Positions 27,380 through 35,441 of a DNA stretch of 64,000 nucleotides are shown one piece after another. A program made the position numbers and the translations under genes. The stretch spans positions 620,001 to 684,000 of the forward strand of contig CP188828.1 in NCBI GenBank assembly GCA_050110875.1, in the 5' to 3' direction. Under the pieces are notes generated by a model that was given only the letters and a program-made list of their open reading frames with translations, had not been told where the DNA came from and searched no databases. The stretch comes from Methyloligella sp050110875. GTDB lineage: Bacteria; Pseudomonadota; Alphaproteobacteria; Rhizobiales; Methyloligellaceae. Every line of letters starts with the position of its first letter. Within the stretch, counting starts at the first letter, position 1.

Positions 27380-27714
27380 TCTGGCTCTCCGACGACGGGC
27401 CTCTCGTCTTCCTGGTGCTCACGGTGCTGATCGGGGGCGGCGCGGCCTATCTTGCCGCGCGCGGCCTGGCGCTCACATGGCGTCCCTTCCGGCGGGTCGC
27501 CCTCTATATGCTGCTGCTGGCCGGCGCGGTGCGCTTCTTCCATTACGCGCTGTTCGATGGGCGACTTCTGTCGGTCTACTATTACCTGGTCACCTATCTC
27601 GTGCTGCTGGCCATCGCCGGTCTCGCCTACCGCCTGACCCGGACGAACCAGATGGTGCGGCAATATCCCTGGCTCTATGTCCGCTTGGGACCTCTGAACT
27701 GGCGGGAGCGCTAA
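27376..27714 (+). CDS. small DUF6867-type membrane protein in the liv operon
   Basis: A 112-residue protein with three predicted membrane helices (about 9-28, 40-58, 66-84) and a conserved C-terminal tail RTNQMVRQYPWLYVRLGPLNWRE (shown here in part of its length as MVRQYPWLYVRLG). It overlaps livF by four bases (ATGA) and stands between livF and the binding-protein gene. Proteins of this type (I believe DUF6867) recur at this position in alphaproteobacterial liv operons, so a role in assembly or activity of the LivHM-FG complex is likely, but none is established. The family name is from memory and unverified. Confidence 0.75.
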
Positions 27715-27798
27715 GCGACAATCTTTGCCGGACCCGTTGGCGACGGCCGGATTTGCGCTAGAGTGCCCTCAACTTTGCCGAAGAGCTGGAGGGATCAC

Positions 27799-29034
27799 AT
27801 GGGACGCTTCTGGGGCATTACGGCGCTCGCCGCCACATTCGGTGTGCTGGCCGGATTAGCGGGCTGCGGCGACGGCTCCGACGAGGATGTCACGACCATC
27901 GGCGTGGCCGGGCCGCTGACCCTGCAATACGCCTCCTTCGGCGAGCAGATGAAGCAAGGGGCGGATCTCGCGATCGCCGACATCAACGAGGCGGGCGGCG
28001 TGCTCGGCAAGACGCTGAAAGCCGACTACGGCGACGATGCGTGCGATCCGAAGCAGGCGGTGGCCATCGCCGGCCAGATGGTCGGCAACGACGTTCCCCT
28101 GGTGGTCGGGCATTTCTGTTCCGGATCCTCGATTCCGGCCTCGCAGATCTACGGCGATGCGGATTTGGTGATGATCTCGCCGGCCTCCACCAACCCCACC
28201 CTCACCGACGACCGGGCCGGGCCGAATATCTATCGGGTCTGCGGCCGCGACGATCAGCAAGGCGCGGTGGCCGGCCAGTACATCGCGGACAATTTCGCGG
28301 GCAAGAATATCGCCATCGTCCACGACAAGACGGCCTACGGCAAAGGCCTCGCCGACCAGACCAAGAAGGCGATGAACGCGGCCGGCCTGCAAGAAAAGCT
28401 CTATGAGGCCATCACCGCCAACGAGAAGGATTATTCGGCGCTGGTCTCCAAGCTGAAGCGCAACAATATCGATCTGATCTTCCTCGGCGGCTATCACACG
28501 GAAGCCGGGCTGATCACCCGGCAGATGCGCGACCAGGGCCTCGACACGGTGATGATGGGGGGCGACGCGCTGGTCAGCCAGGAATACTGGTCCATCACGG
28601 GCGATGCAGGCGAAGGCACGCTGATGACCTTCTCGCCCGATCCGCGCAACAATCCGGCAGCCAAGCCGGTGGTGCAGCGTTTCGAGGCCAAGGGCGTCGA
28701 GCCGGAGGGCTATGTGCTCTACACCTATGCTGCGATCCAAGCCTGGGCGCAGGCGGCCGAGAAGGCGGGCACCACCTCCTCCGCCGAGGTGACGAAGGCT
28801 TTGAACGACAACCAATTCGACACGGTGATCGGCACGTTCAAGTTCGACGAAAAGGGCGACCCGAACCTGCCGCCCTATGCCGTGTATCGCTGGGAAGACG
28901 GGGAATACGCCGAAATCGACATCGAGAGCGGCGAGGCCGTCGTCGCGCCGGACGAGGACGAGAAGGAAACGCTGGACGTGAACCCGGTGGAGGCCGAAAG
29001 GCCCGGCGAGACGCAAAGCGCGCCGGCGGAATAG
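27799..29034 (+). CDS. branched-chain amino acid ABC transporter substrate-binding lipoprotein
   Basis: The periplasmic-binding component of the importer, 411 residues, Leu/Ile/Val-binding (type I) fold: TTIGVAGPLTLQYASFG, GADLAIADINEAGGVLG, VVGHFCSGSSIPAS, the NPTLTDDRAGPNIYR block and NIAIVHDKTAYGKGLAD. The signal ends in LAGC with Cys23, a lipobox, so the mature protein is probably lipid-anchored; Gly rather than Asp follows the Cys. The C-terminal 40 residues are an acidic extension. The ATG at 27799 has GGAGGG upstream. It lies 84 bases after the DUF6867-type gene, outside the overlapping block, allowing separate regulation of the binding protein level. Confidence 0.93.
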   Translation: MGRFWGITALAATFGVLAGLAGCGDGSDEDVTTIGVAGPLTLQYASFGEQMKQGADLAIADINEAGGVLGKTLKADYGDDACDPKQAVAIAGQMVGNDVPLVVGHFCSGSSIPASQIYGDADLVMISPASTNPTLTDDRAGPNIYRVCGRDDQQGAVAGQYIADNFAGKNIAIVHDKTAYGKGLADQTKKAMNAAGLQEKLYEAITANEKDYSALVSKLKRNNIDLIFLGGYHTEAGLITRQMRDQGLDTVMMGGDALVSQEYWSITGDAGEGTLMTFSPDPRNNPAAKPVVQRFEAKGVEPEGYVLYTYAAIQAWAQAAEKAGTTSSAEVTKALNDNQFDTVIGTFKFDEKGDPNLPPYAVYRWEDGEYAEIDIESGEAVVAPDEDEKETLDVNPVEAERPGETQSAPAE

Positions 29035-29046
29035 AGACTACCGGCT

Positions 29047-29085
29047 CGGGAAGGGCCGGTCTCTCGGCCCCGCTTCCCGGCCTTT
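29047..29085 (+). terminator. hairpin terminator after the liv operon
   Basis: CGGGAAG-GGCC pairs with GGCCCCGCTTCCCG around a CTCTC loop (with a two-base bulge), followed by CCTTTCCT. It starts 12 bases after the binding-protein stop. The T run is interrupted, so strength is uncertain. Confidence 0.45.
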
Positions 29086-29113
29086 CCTATGGCTTCTGCC
29101 TATCCCTTCTTGT

Positions 29114-29332
29114 CTATCCCTTTTTGGGCGACGCCTTTTCCTTGGCGGCCAGAAACTCGGCCTCGAGAGTCTTTTCCAGCTGCACGAGATCGTCGGGCAG
29201 CGGCATGCCGTAGGCACGCATCTCGTTCAGACGCTCGCGGATCTGCTCGTAAAGCTCATGTCTATCTTCAGGCTGTTCCTCCATCTGATTGATGAGGATG
29301 GCGATTTCCGCCTGCAGATCGTCGAATGCCAT
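29114..29332 (-). CDS. small hypothetical helical protein
   Basis: A 72-residue, highly charged, all-helical protein (LQAEIAILINQMEEQPEDRH, later QIRERLNEMRAYGMPLPDDL) with a heptad-like pattern that suggests a coiled coil; it ends KASPKKG. I do not recognise its family. AAGGAGG lies about 9 bases before the ATG at 29332 and sets the start. Divergent from it, a 14-base tandem repeat lies between its start and the next gene. Confidence 0.7.
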   Translation of the reverse strand: MAFDDLQAEIAILINQMEEQPEDRHELYEQIRERLNEMRAYGMPLPDDLVQLEKTLEAEFLAAKEKASPKKG

Positions 29333-29385
29333 ATGGGTCAAGCCTCCTTCAACTCTGGGCGGATCGGAGCATAAAGCGAAGACAT

Positions 29386-29434
29386 GGGCAAGAAGACTTG
29401 GGCAAGAAGACTTGGGCAAGAAGACTTGGGCAAG
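29386..29434 (+). repeat. 3.5 copies of a 14-base tandem repeat
   Basis: GGGCAAGAAGACTT is repeated exactly at 29386-29399, 29400-29413 and 29414-29427, with a 7-base partial copy at 29428-29434. It lies between two divergent genes, 54 bases before the first and 75 before the second. The unit is not a multiple of three and no gene is expected to read through it. Confidence 0.95.
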
Positions 29435-29508
29435 CGGATGCGTGGCGGGATTGCGGGTTCGGTCAATCGCTTGCATAGTCGCCTTGGGCTGACGCGGGGG
29501 CGAAAACC

Positions 29509-29997
29509 ATGGGCACCATCACGATCAACACGGTCATCGGCTTCATCCTGGCGATCCTGTTCGCCATGGTGATGGGCATTTCCATGCAGGCGGTTCTGGT
29601 GGGCGACTATCTGCAATCCCAGAACGTGATGAACGAGACCACCCAGGCCACCTTGCGGATCGCAGGCTTCGCCGGCGCGCTCGCCGCCCTGCTCGCCTGG
29701 TGGGCGCAGCGCTTCGCCGCCGCGCGCGGGCTGGTCGTCCGTTTTCTTTACGGGCTGGTCGTCTTCGTTCTCGCCTTCGTCAGCTTCGGCGGGCTGCTGA
29801 GGGTGATCTATCGTCTGGTCAGCTATCCCGGCCGGCAGGACTGGTCCTTGTCGGGGCTCTATTTCGCCTCGCTCGACGATTTCTATTCCTTCGTGATCTT
29901 CATGATCGGCCCGTCATTGCCGGCCTATCTGATGCTGCTGGTCGCAGCTGGGGTTTATCTCGCCCTGTTCGGGCCGCGGGAGCCGTCCGCGGCTTAA
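29509..29997 (+). CDS. hypothetical integral membrane protein
   Basis: A 162-residue protein with four predicted membrane helices (about 8-32, 50-66, 76-100, 128-153) and a loop RLVSYPGRQDWSLSGLYFAS between the third and fourth. I do not recognise a family. The codon pattern and the hydrophobic periodicity make it a convincing gene. It stands alone before purB (137-base gap), with the 14-base tandem repeat in its upstream region. Confidence 0.72.
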   Translation: MGTITINTVIGFILAILFAMVMGISMQAVLVGDYLQSQNVMNETTQATLRIAGFAGALAALLAWWAQRFAAARGLVVRFLYGLVVFVLAFVSFGGLLRVIYRLVSYPGRQDWSLSGLYFASLDDFYSFVIFMIGPSLPAYLMLLVAAGVYLALFGPREPSAA

Positions 29998-30133
29998 GGC
30001 ATCCTCACTTATTAGGCGTCCCCTGCCATTTCACCTCTGCCGAATTGAGGGTTTGGCGCGGCTCTGCTAGACGAAGGCTCGATTCCCGTAAGCTGAACGG
30101 CGCATCGCCGCTCGCCTTCATTCAGGTCTAAAC

Positions 30134-31426
30134 ATGATCCCTCGTTATAGCCGCGCCGAGATGGCGCGTATCTGGGAGCCGGAGAACCGGTTCCGCATCT
30201 GGCTCGAAATCGAGACGGCCGCCGCCGAAGCCATGGCGAATCTCGGGCTGATCCCGAAAGAAGCGGCAGAGGCCGTCCGGGCGAAAGGCGATTTCGACAT
30301 CGAGCGGATCGACGAGATCGAGGCGGAGGTGAAACATGACGTGATCGCCTTCCTGACCTCGGTCTCGGAGCATGTCGGGCCGGAAGCCCGATTCCTGCAT
30401 CAGGGCATGACCTCGTCGGACGTGCTCGACACCTGCTTCAATCTCCAGCTGGTGCAGGCGGCCGACATTCTGCTCGCCGATCTCGATAAGCTGCTGGCGG
30501 CGCTGAAGGCGCGGGCCCACGAGCATAAAGACACGGTCACCGTCGGCCGCAGCCACGGCATCCATGCGGAGCCCACCACGTTCGGGTTGAAGCTCGCCTT
30601 TGCCTATGCGGAATTCGACCGCAACAAGCAGCGGCTGGAAGCGGCCCGGGAAGAGGTGGCGACCTGCGCCATCTCCGGCGCCGTCGGCACCTTCGCCCAT
30701 CCGGATCCGCGCATCGAGGAGACGGTCGCCAAGCATCTGGGGCTGAAGCCGGAGCCGATCTCCACCCAGATCGTTCCGCGCGACCGCCATGCGGCCTATT
30801 TCGCCACCCTCGCGGTGATCGCCGGCTCGGTGGAACGGCTCGCCACGGAAATCCGCCATCTGCAGCGGACGGAGGTGCTGGAGGCCGAGGAACGATTCGG
30901 TTCTGGACAGAAGGGCTCCTCGGCCATGCCCCATAAGCGCAACCCGGTGCTATCGGAAAACCTGACCGGCCTGGCGCGGCTGGTGCGCGGCTATGCCATG
31001 CCGGCGCTGGAGAACGTGGCGCTGTGGCACGAGCGGGACATCTCCCACTCCTCCGTGGAGCGGGTGATCGGCCCCGACGCCACCATCGCGCTTGATTTCG
31101 CGCTCCACCGTCTCACAGGGGTGATCGAAGGGCTGGTGGTCTATCCGGAGCGGATGCAGGCGAATATGGACAAGCTCGGCGGGCTGATCCACTCCCAGCG
31201 CGTGCTGCTGGCGTTGACCAATGCCGGCGTCTCCCGCGAGGACGCCTATCGTCTGGTCCAGCGCAACGCCATGAAGGTGTGGGAGGGCGATGCGGACTTC
31301 CTGACCGAGCTGCTGGCCGATCCGGAGGTCACGGCCGCGCTGTCGGAAGAGCAGATCCGCGCCCAGTTCGACCTCGGCTATCACACCAAGCATGTCGACA
31401 CGATCTTCGCCCGGGTGTTCGGCTAG
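30134..31426 (+). CDS. purB: adenylosuccinate lyase
   Basis: Catalyses two steps of purine synthesis: SAICAR to AICAR plus fumarate, and adenylosuccinate to AMP plus fumarate. The 430-residue product matches the bacterial 430-residue class: MIPRYSRAEMARIWEPENRF at the start, the TSSDVLDTC motif, SHGIHAEPTTFG with the catalytic His, and the superfamily signature GSSAMPHKRNP. It is apart from the purCSQL block by about 2.9 kb, with unrelated genes between, so it is separately transcribed. Confidence 0.97.
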   Translation: MIPRYSRAEMARIWEPENRFRIWLEIETAAAEAMANLGLIPKEAAEAVRAKGDFDIERIDEIEAEVKHDVIAFLTSVSEHVGPEARFLHQGMTSSDVLDTCFNLQLVQAADILLADLDKLLAALKARAHEHKDTVTVGRSHGIHAEPTTFGLKLAFAYAEFDRNKQRLEAAREEVATCAISGAVGTFAHPDPRIEETVAKHLGLKPEPISTQIVPRDRHAAYFATLAVIAGSVERLATEIRHLQRTEVLEAEERFGSGQKGSSAMPHKRNPVLSENLTGLARLVRGYAMPALENVALWHERDISHSSVERVIGPDATIALDFALHRLTGVIEGLVVYPERMQANMDKLGGLIHSQRVLLALTNAGVSREDAYRLVQRNAMKVWEGDADFLTELLADPEVTAALSEEQIRAQFDLGYHTKHVDTIFARVFG

Positions 31427-31485
31427 CTGCATCCAAGGCGGCCCCCTTCCCTCGCCGGGATGGCGCCGCCAGCCTTCCATATCGC

Positions 31486-32121
31486 CTAGTCGGGCCGCCC
31501 ACCGTATTTCGGATGAAGATCGGGGCCGCGATCCTTGGGCTGGCCGGAGCTTTTCGGTTTCGGCTTGGGTGCCGGCTTCGGCTTCGGTTTCGGCTTGGGC
31601 TTCGCGCTGGACGGCTTCTTGCTCGGCTTCCGGTCATGGTCGTGACTGCCGCCGCGATGACGATCGCGATCGTAGCGGTCCCGGTCATAATGATCGTGAT
31701 GCCGGTCGTATCTGTCGTAGCGATCGTACCTGTCATACCGATCATAGTGGTCGTAATACCGGTAACGCGGCACGGGATAGGGCCTGACCGGATAAGGATC
31801 GTAGGGCACATAGCCGGGGCTGTCGTAGCCGTATCCGGGATAATCGTAGCCATAATCCGGGTAATCGTAGCCGTAGCCCGGCCCGACAAAGTCGAGATAC
31901 ATCTGCGCGACATAGCCGCCGGCCGCCTGGCACCAGCCGAAGCTGCAATCGGTGGCATTGACGGTGGCGCCGGCCGGGATGCGGCCGATGACCGGCGAGC
32001 CGGTGGTCGGCGCCGCCCGCACGTTCAGATTGACGGTGACGACCGCCGTGGCTGCGGAGGCCGCTGTCGGCACGGCCAACAGACCGCCGGCCATCAAGAG
32101 CAAAGCTGCGAGTCCTCGCAT
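31486..32121 (-). CDS. SH3 domain-containing exported protein with Tyr-Asp-Arg repeats
   Basis: The 211-residue product has a signal peptide (cleavage near ASAA at about 23), a bacterial SH3 domain of type SH3b in VTVNLNVRAAPTTGSPVIGR through CSFGWCQ (residues about 28-75), and then low complexity: repeated YGYDYP, a YDRYDRYDR tract coded at about 31690-31760, and a PKPKPKPKP tract. SH3b domains usually bind cell-wall peptides. The tail may be disordered and surface active. A second SH3b protein is encoded next to it on the same strand, but 117 bases away. Confidence 0.8.
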   Translation of the reverse strand: MRGLAALLLMAGGLLAVPTAASAATAVVTVNLNVRAAPTTGSPVIGRIPAGATVNATDCSFGWCQAAGGYVAQMYLDFVGPGYGYDYPDYGYDYPGYGYDSPGYVPYDPYPVRPYPVPRYRYYDHYDRYDRYDRYDRYDRHHDHYDRDRYDRDRHRGGSHDHDRKPSKKPSSAKPKPKPKPKPAPKPKPKSSGQPKDRGPDLHPKYGGRPD

Positions 32122-32238
32122 GAATCCATTCCTCCCGCCCGGCCTCGGCTGGCTATCGGGCGTTTGATCGGAACGTCTTTATCGCTTGATCTGAAACGAA
32201 TTAAGGCGATCGCCGTTTCAGCGCTGCGACGATTTCGA

Positions 32239-32760
32239 CTATTTGATGTAGCCGGCAGCGGCATCGCCGGCCGGGCCGAAAATATGGGGCCGGTAGCGAT
32301 AGCGATTGCGTTCCCGCGGGCTCAGGATGAAGCGGCGCGGATAATAGCGCGGCGGCACGGCCGCATAGGGCGGCAGATCGTAATAGACATTGGTCGAGCG
32401 GTAATGGCCGGCCCGATAGGGATATGGCGGATCGATCACCAGGACTTCCGGCGCGGGTTCTGCCCGGCCCCCGGCGAGGCCGACCATGCTGGCGTAGCCA
32501 TCCCGGCCGCGCCAATCGACGGCGCACCAGTCCTCGGCGCAATCGCCGATGTCGACGCGGCTGCCCGCCGGCATGGTGGCGATGATCTGATATTGAGTCC
32601 CCGGCCCGGTGCGCAGGTTCAGATCGGCGGTGGTATGGGCGGAGCGCGCCTCGGCGCCGCTTGCGAAGAGGCCGGCCAATGCGACGAACGCCAGTCCCGC
32701 GGAAACCCTTGTGAGACCTTTCAAGCGCCTGGTTGCCAGGCTCCGCATTGTACTCCGCAT
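32239..32760 (-). CDS. SH3 domain-containing exported protein
   Basis: A 173-residue protein with an N-terminal signal (hydrophobic stretch SAGLAFVALAGLFASG) and one SH3b domain: HTTADLNLRTGPGTQYQIIA, MPAGSRVDIGDC, WCAVDWRGRDGYAS. The rest is Tyr/Arg/Pro-rich (YYDLPPYAAVPPRYYPRRF). A perfect AGGAGG 5-6 bases before the ATG at 32760 decides the start over longer upstream frames. It is a paralogue-like partner of the SH3 gene at 31486-32121. Both are likely envelope proteins of unknown role. Confidence 0.82.
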   Translation of the reverse strand: MRSTMRSLATRRLKGLTRVSAGLAFVALAGLFASGAEARSAHTTADLNLRTGPGTQYQIIATMPAGSRVDIGDCAEDWCAVDWRGRDGYASMVGLAGGRAEPAPEVLVIDPPYPYRAGHYRSTNVYYDLPPYAAVPPRYYPRRFILSPRERNRYRYRPHIFGPAGDAAAGYIK

Positions 32761-32846
32761 CGTCCTCCTCCTGGATTTTCCTGCCGCGGCCTTATCGCCC
32801 ATGATGCACCGGAATCGGTCCCTTCGCCTAGCGGCCATTGGACGCC

Positions 32847-33605
32847 TCACGATCCATCGTCGATAGACCGCCGGATCTCGGCGGCGGTTTGGGCGAGCCA
32901 GGACGCATCCGAGCCGATGGCCACGACGTCCCACCCGGCTTCGATCGCGGGCCGTGCGAAATCGATGTCGTTGGCAAAAATGAGAGCGATAACACCGCGC
33001 TCCTTGGCTTTCCTCAAAACCAGATTCATCGCGTCGGCGACTTCCGGCGCACGGATATCGAGCTCGCCTGTCAACGCCACGGAAAGATCGTTGGGGCCGA
33101 GGCAGATCATGTCCAGCCCCTCGAGGGAGAGGATATCGTCCAGGGAGTCCATGGCGCCGGCGGTCTCGATCTGGGCGCAGGCGATGGTCCAGCCATTGGC
33201 GGCGGAGAAGTAGTCGCCCTCGAATTCCAGCCTGGCGCGGTACGGTCCCCAGCTCCGGATCCCCTGGGGCGGATATTTCACGGCGCGGATGAAGCGGGCG
33301 GCGTCATCGGCCGAATCGATCAGCGGGCAGATGACCCCTTGCGCTCCGGCATCGAGAGCCCGGCCGACCAGGGCCTTGTCGTTTTCGGCGACACGGACCA
33401 GCGCCGGCAACCGTGCCGCCCGCGCCGCGGTCAGACAGGCGACCAATTCCGAATGGCCGCCCAGCCCGTGCTGCTGATCGATGGTGACGCAGTCCCAGCC
33501 CGCTTTCGCGATCAGCTCGATGGCGAAGGGCGAATTCAGCGTGAGCCAGGCGTCGTAGAGTGTCCGGCCGGCCTTCGCTGCGGTTCTGAACCGGTCGTCG
33601 CTCAT
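32847..33605 (-). CDS. HpcH/HpaI aldolase/citrate lyase family protein
   Basis: A 252-residue class II (metal-dependent) aldolase-fold protein. Motifs: WDCVTIDQQHGLGG with a DxQH metal/active region, RVAENDKALVGRALDAGAQG, GPYRARLE, CAQIETAGAMDSLDDI with the metal-ligand Glu, and GLDMICLGPNDLS with the Asp. Enzymes of this family cleave or form 2-oxo-4-hydroxy acids (HpaI, GarL, RhmA type); the substrate here is not clear. The family residue usually Glu in the first motif (D-E-H) is Gln here. The ATG at 33605 is chosen because the sequence upstream is an Arg-rich shadow. It lies 50 bases after the DUF1476 gene on the same strand. Confidence 0.88.
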   Translation of the reverse strand: MSDDRFRTAAKAGRTLYDAWLTLNSPFAIELIAKAGWDCVTIDQQHGLGGHSELVACLTAARAARLPALVRVAENDKALVGRALDAGAQGVICPLIDSADDAARFIRAVKYPPQGIRSWGPYRARLEFEGDYFSAANGWTIACAQIETAGAMDSLDDILSLEGLDMICLGPNDLSVALTGELDIRAPEVADAMNLVLRKAKERGVIALIFANDIDFARPAIEAGWDVVAIGSDASWLAQTAAEIRRSIDDGS

Positions 33606-33655
33606 CTGCCGGCTCTCCCCCACCCCAGGACGATGTCTGGCAGGGGGCGTCTCAT

Positions 33656-33985
33656 CTAGCCCTTGGCCTCGTTCTCGATCTGGTTGATGGCTTCCGCCAG
33701 GAGATCGACCATTTGGCGGCGGATCTGATGGTCGGATTGGTCGATATTCTTCGCATCGAAATCGCCGCGAACCTTGCGGAAAACGTCTTCCTCGCCCGGC
33801 TCGTCGAAATCGGCCTTCACGACCTCGCGGGCGTAGTTTTGGGCGTCGTCGCCGGCAAGTCCCATCTTTTCGGCGGCCCACAAGCCGAGCAGCTTGTTCC
33901 GGCGTGCCGTCGCCTTGAATCTCAGCTCTTCGTCATGAGCAAATTTCTTCTCGAAGCTCTTTTCGCGTTCGTCAAAGGTGGCCAT
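33656..33985 (-). CDS. ATPase inhibitor zeta subunit, DUF1476 family
   Basis: The 109-residue product matches DUF1476 along its length: MATFDEREKSFEKKFAHDEE start, ATARRNKLLGLWAAEKMG and FDEPGEEDVFRKVRGDF. In Paracoccus this family is the zeta subunit that blocks reverse rotation of the F1Fo-ATP synthase, its N terminus acting as inhibitory helix. It is divergent from purC, as in many alphaproteobacteria. The intergenic 296 bases to purC hold both promoters and no other gene that I can support. Confidence 0.92.
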   Translation of the reverse strand: MATFDEREKSFEKKFAHDEELRFKATARRNKLLGLWAAEKMGLAGDDAQNYAREVVKADFDEPGEEDVFRKVRGDFDAKNIDQSDHQIRRQMVDLLAEAINQIENEAKG

Positions 33986-34281
33986 GGCGCCGCAATCCTC
34001 CAAAATGGCGGTTTTTCGTCTCCGTCGCGCCCAAACGCACCGGAATCCCGCAAAATTTTGCGGGGGAGACATAGCCTTCCGGCGTTCCTAAATCAATAAA
34101 AGGCCAGCAAATCGGTCGCGGGGCCGAATCGTTGTGCGGGCATTTGCCTTCGGATAAGCTCCGAGCCACAATTTCGCTAGGCGATTCCGACCATGGCAAT
34201 TGGCTCAAGCGCGCGGCTCATCGTTTCGCCCCGCGCTTTTTTGCTTTTTGCCGGAAAAGACTCCGGCTTGAAAGGACAGAC

Positions 34282-35055
34282 ATGAACCGCCGACGGCGCA
34301 TCTATGAAGGCAAGGCCAAGATCCTCTACGAGGGTCCGGAGCCGGGCACGCTGATCCAGCATTTCAAGGACGACGCCACCGCCTTCAACAATCAGAAGCA
34401 CGACAAGATCGAAGGCAAGGGCGTGCTCAACAACCGGATCTCCGAGTATCTGTTTCAGCGGCTCGGCGATATCGGCGTGCCGACCCATTTCATCAAGCGG
34501 ATGAATATGCGCGAGCAGCTGGTGCGCGAGGTCGAGATCATCCCGGTCGAGGTGGTGGTTCGCAACGTGGCCGCCGGCTCCATCGCCAAGCGGCTGGGCA
34601 TGGAAGAAGGCACGCCCCTGCCCCGCTCCATCGTGGAGTTCTATTACAAATCCGACGAGCTCGGCGATCCGATGGTGACGGAAGAGCACATCACCGCCTT
34701 CAACTGGGCGGCGCCGCAAGAGATCGACGACATGATGTCGGTGGCGCTGCGGGTCAACGACTTCCTGACCGGCCTGTTCCTCGGCATCGGCATCAAGCTG
34801 GTGGACTTCAAATGCGAGTTCGGCCGGCTTTGGGAGAACGATACGATGCGGATCGTCCTGGCCGACGAGATCTCGCCCGATTGCTGCCGGCTGTGGGATA
34901 TCGAGAGCCAGGAGAAGCTGGATAAGGACCGTTTCCGGCGCGATCTCGGAGGGCTGGTGGAGGCCTATCAGGAGGTGGCGCGCCGGCTCGGCCTGCATGT
35001 GGAGAACAACCCTCAGCCGAACCAGTCGGGTCCCGTGCTGGTCCGCTCCCAGTAG
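34282..35055 (+). CDS. purC: phosphoribosylaminoimidazole-succinocarboxamide synthase
   Basis: ATP-dependent coupling of CAIR and aspartate to SAICAR, step 8 of purine synthesis. The 257-residue protein shows YEGKAKILYEG, FKDDATAFNNQK, GVLNNRISEYLFQRLGDIG, VVVRNVAAGSIAKRLG and DFKCEFGR followed by LADEISPDCCRLWD. Start at ATG 34282 after AAAGGACAG; the frame is open upstream without homology. First gene of purC-purS-purQ-purL. Confidence 0.96.
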   Translation: MNRRRRIYEGKAKILYEGPEPGTLIQHFKDDATAFNNQKHDKIEGKGVLNNRISEYLFQRLGDIGVPTHFIKRMNMREQLVREVEIIPVEVVVRNVAAGSIAKRLGMEEGTPLPRSIVEFYYKSDELGDPMVTEEHITAFNWAAPQEIDDMMSVALRVNDFLTGLFLGIGIKLVDFKCEFGRLWENDTMRIVLADEISPDCCRLWDIESQEKLDKDRFRRDLGGLVEAYQEVARRLGLHVENNPQPNQSGPVLVRSQ

Positions 35056-35075
35056 CGACTCAAGGGGGAGCAGGC

Positions 35076-35321
35076 ATGAAGGCACGCATCACCATCACCC
35101 TGAAGCCGGGGGTTCTGGATCCGCAAGGCAAGGCCATCGAAGGCGCGCTCCATGCGCTGGGCTTCGGCGGCGTGGACGACGTCCGTCAGGGCAAATATAT
35201 CGAGGTCGAGATCGGCGAGAGCGACCCCGACCGGGCGAAGGCGGAAGTGGAGCGCATGTGCGAGGAGCTGCTCGCCAACACGGTGATCGAAAACTATTCC
35301 TACGAGCTCGAGGCGGCGTGA
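35076..35321 (+). CDS. purS: phosphoribosylformylglycinamidine synthase subunit PurS
   Basis: 81 residues, the small structural subunit of the three-part FGAM synthase (PurS-PurQ-PurL). Motifs: ITITLKPGVLDPQGKAIEGAL, GFGGVDDVRQGKYIEVEI and the C-terminal ANTVIENYSYEL. GGGGGAG lies before the ATG. Spacing to purC is 20 bases; spacing to purQ is an unusual 120 bases because a composite palindromic repeat lies between them. Confidence 0.96.
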   Translation: MKARITITLKPGVLDPQGKAIEGALHALGFGGVDDVRQGKYIEVEIGESDPDRAKAEVERMCEELLANTVIENYSYELEAA

Positions 35322-35331
35322 GGGGCCTCGC

Positions 35332-35420
35332 CCTTCGAGACGCGGCTTCACCGCTCCTCAGGGTGAGGCGCAACGCTTCATGCTGAGGGCCGCAGAAGGC
35401 GGCGTCTGGAAGCATGAGGC
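35332..35420. repeat. composite intergenic palindromic repeat between purS and purQ
   Basis: Two inverted repeats in a row. The first (35332-35368) begins CCTTCGAGACGCGG and ends CCGCTCCTCAGGGTGAGG with an inner GCGG/CCGC stem. The second (35374-35420) has outer arms TCATGCT and AGCATGA and an inner stem GCCGC (35389-35393) and GCGGC (35399-35403). The parts CTTCGAGAC, CTCAGG and TGAGG recur at 55389-55502. From memory, elements of this sort are dispersed through Bradyrhizobium-like genomes. Confidence 0.75.
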
Positions 35421-35441
35421 CAGAGGCATCTAAGTTTGACT

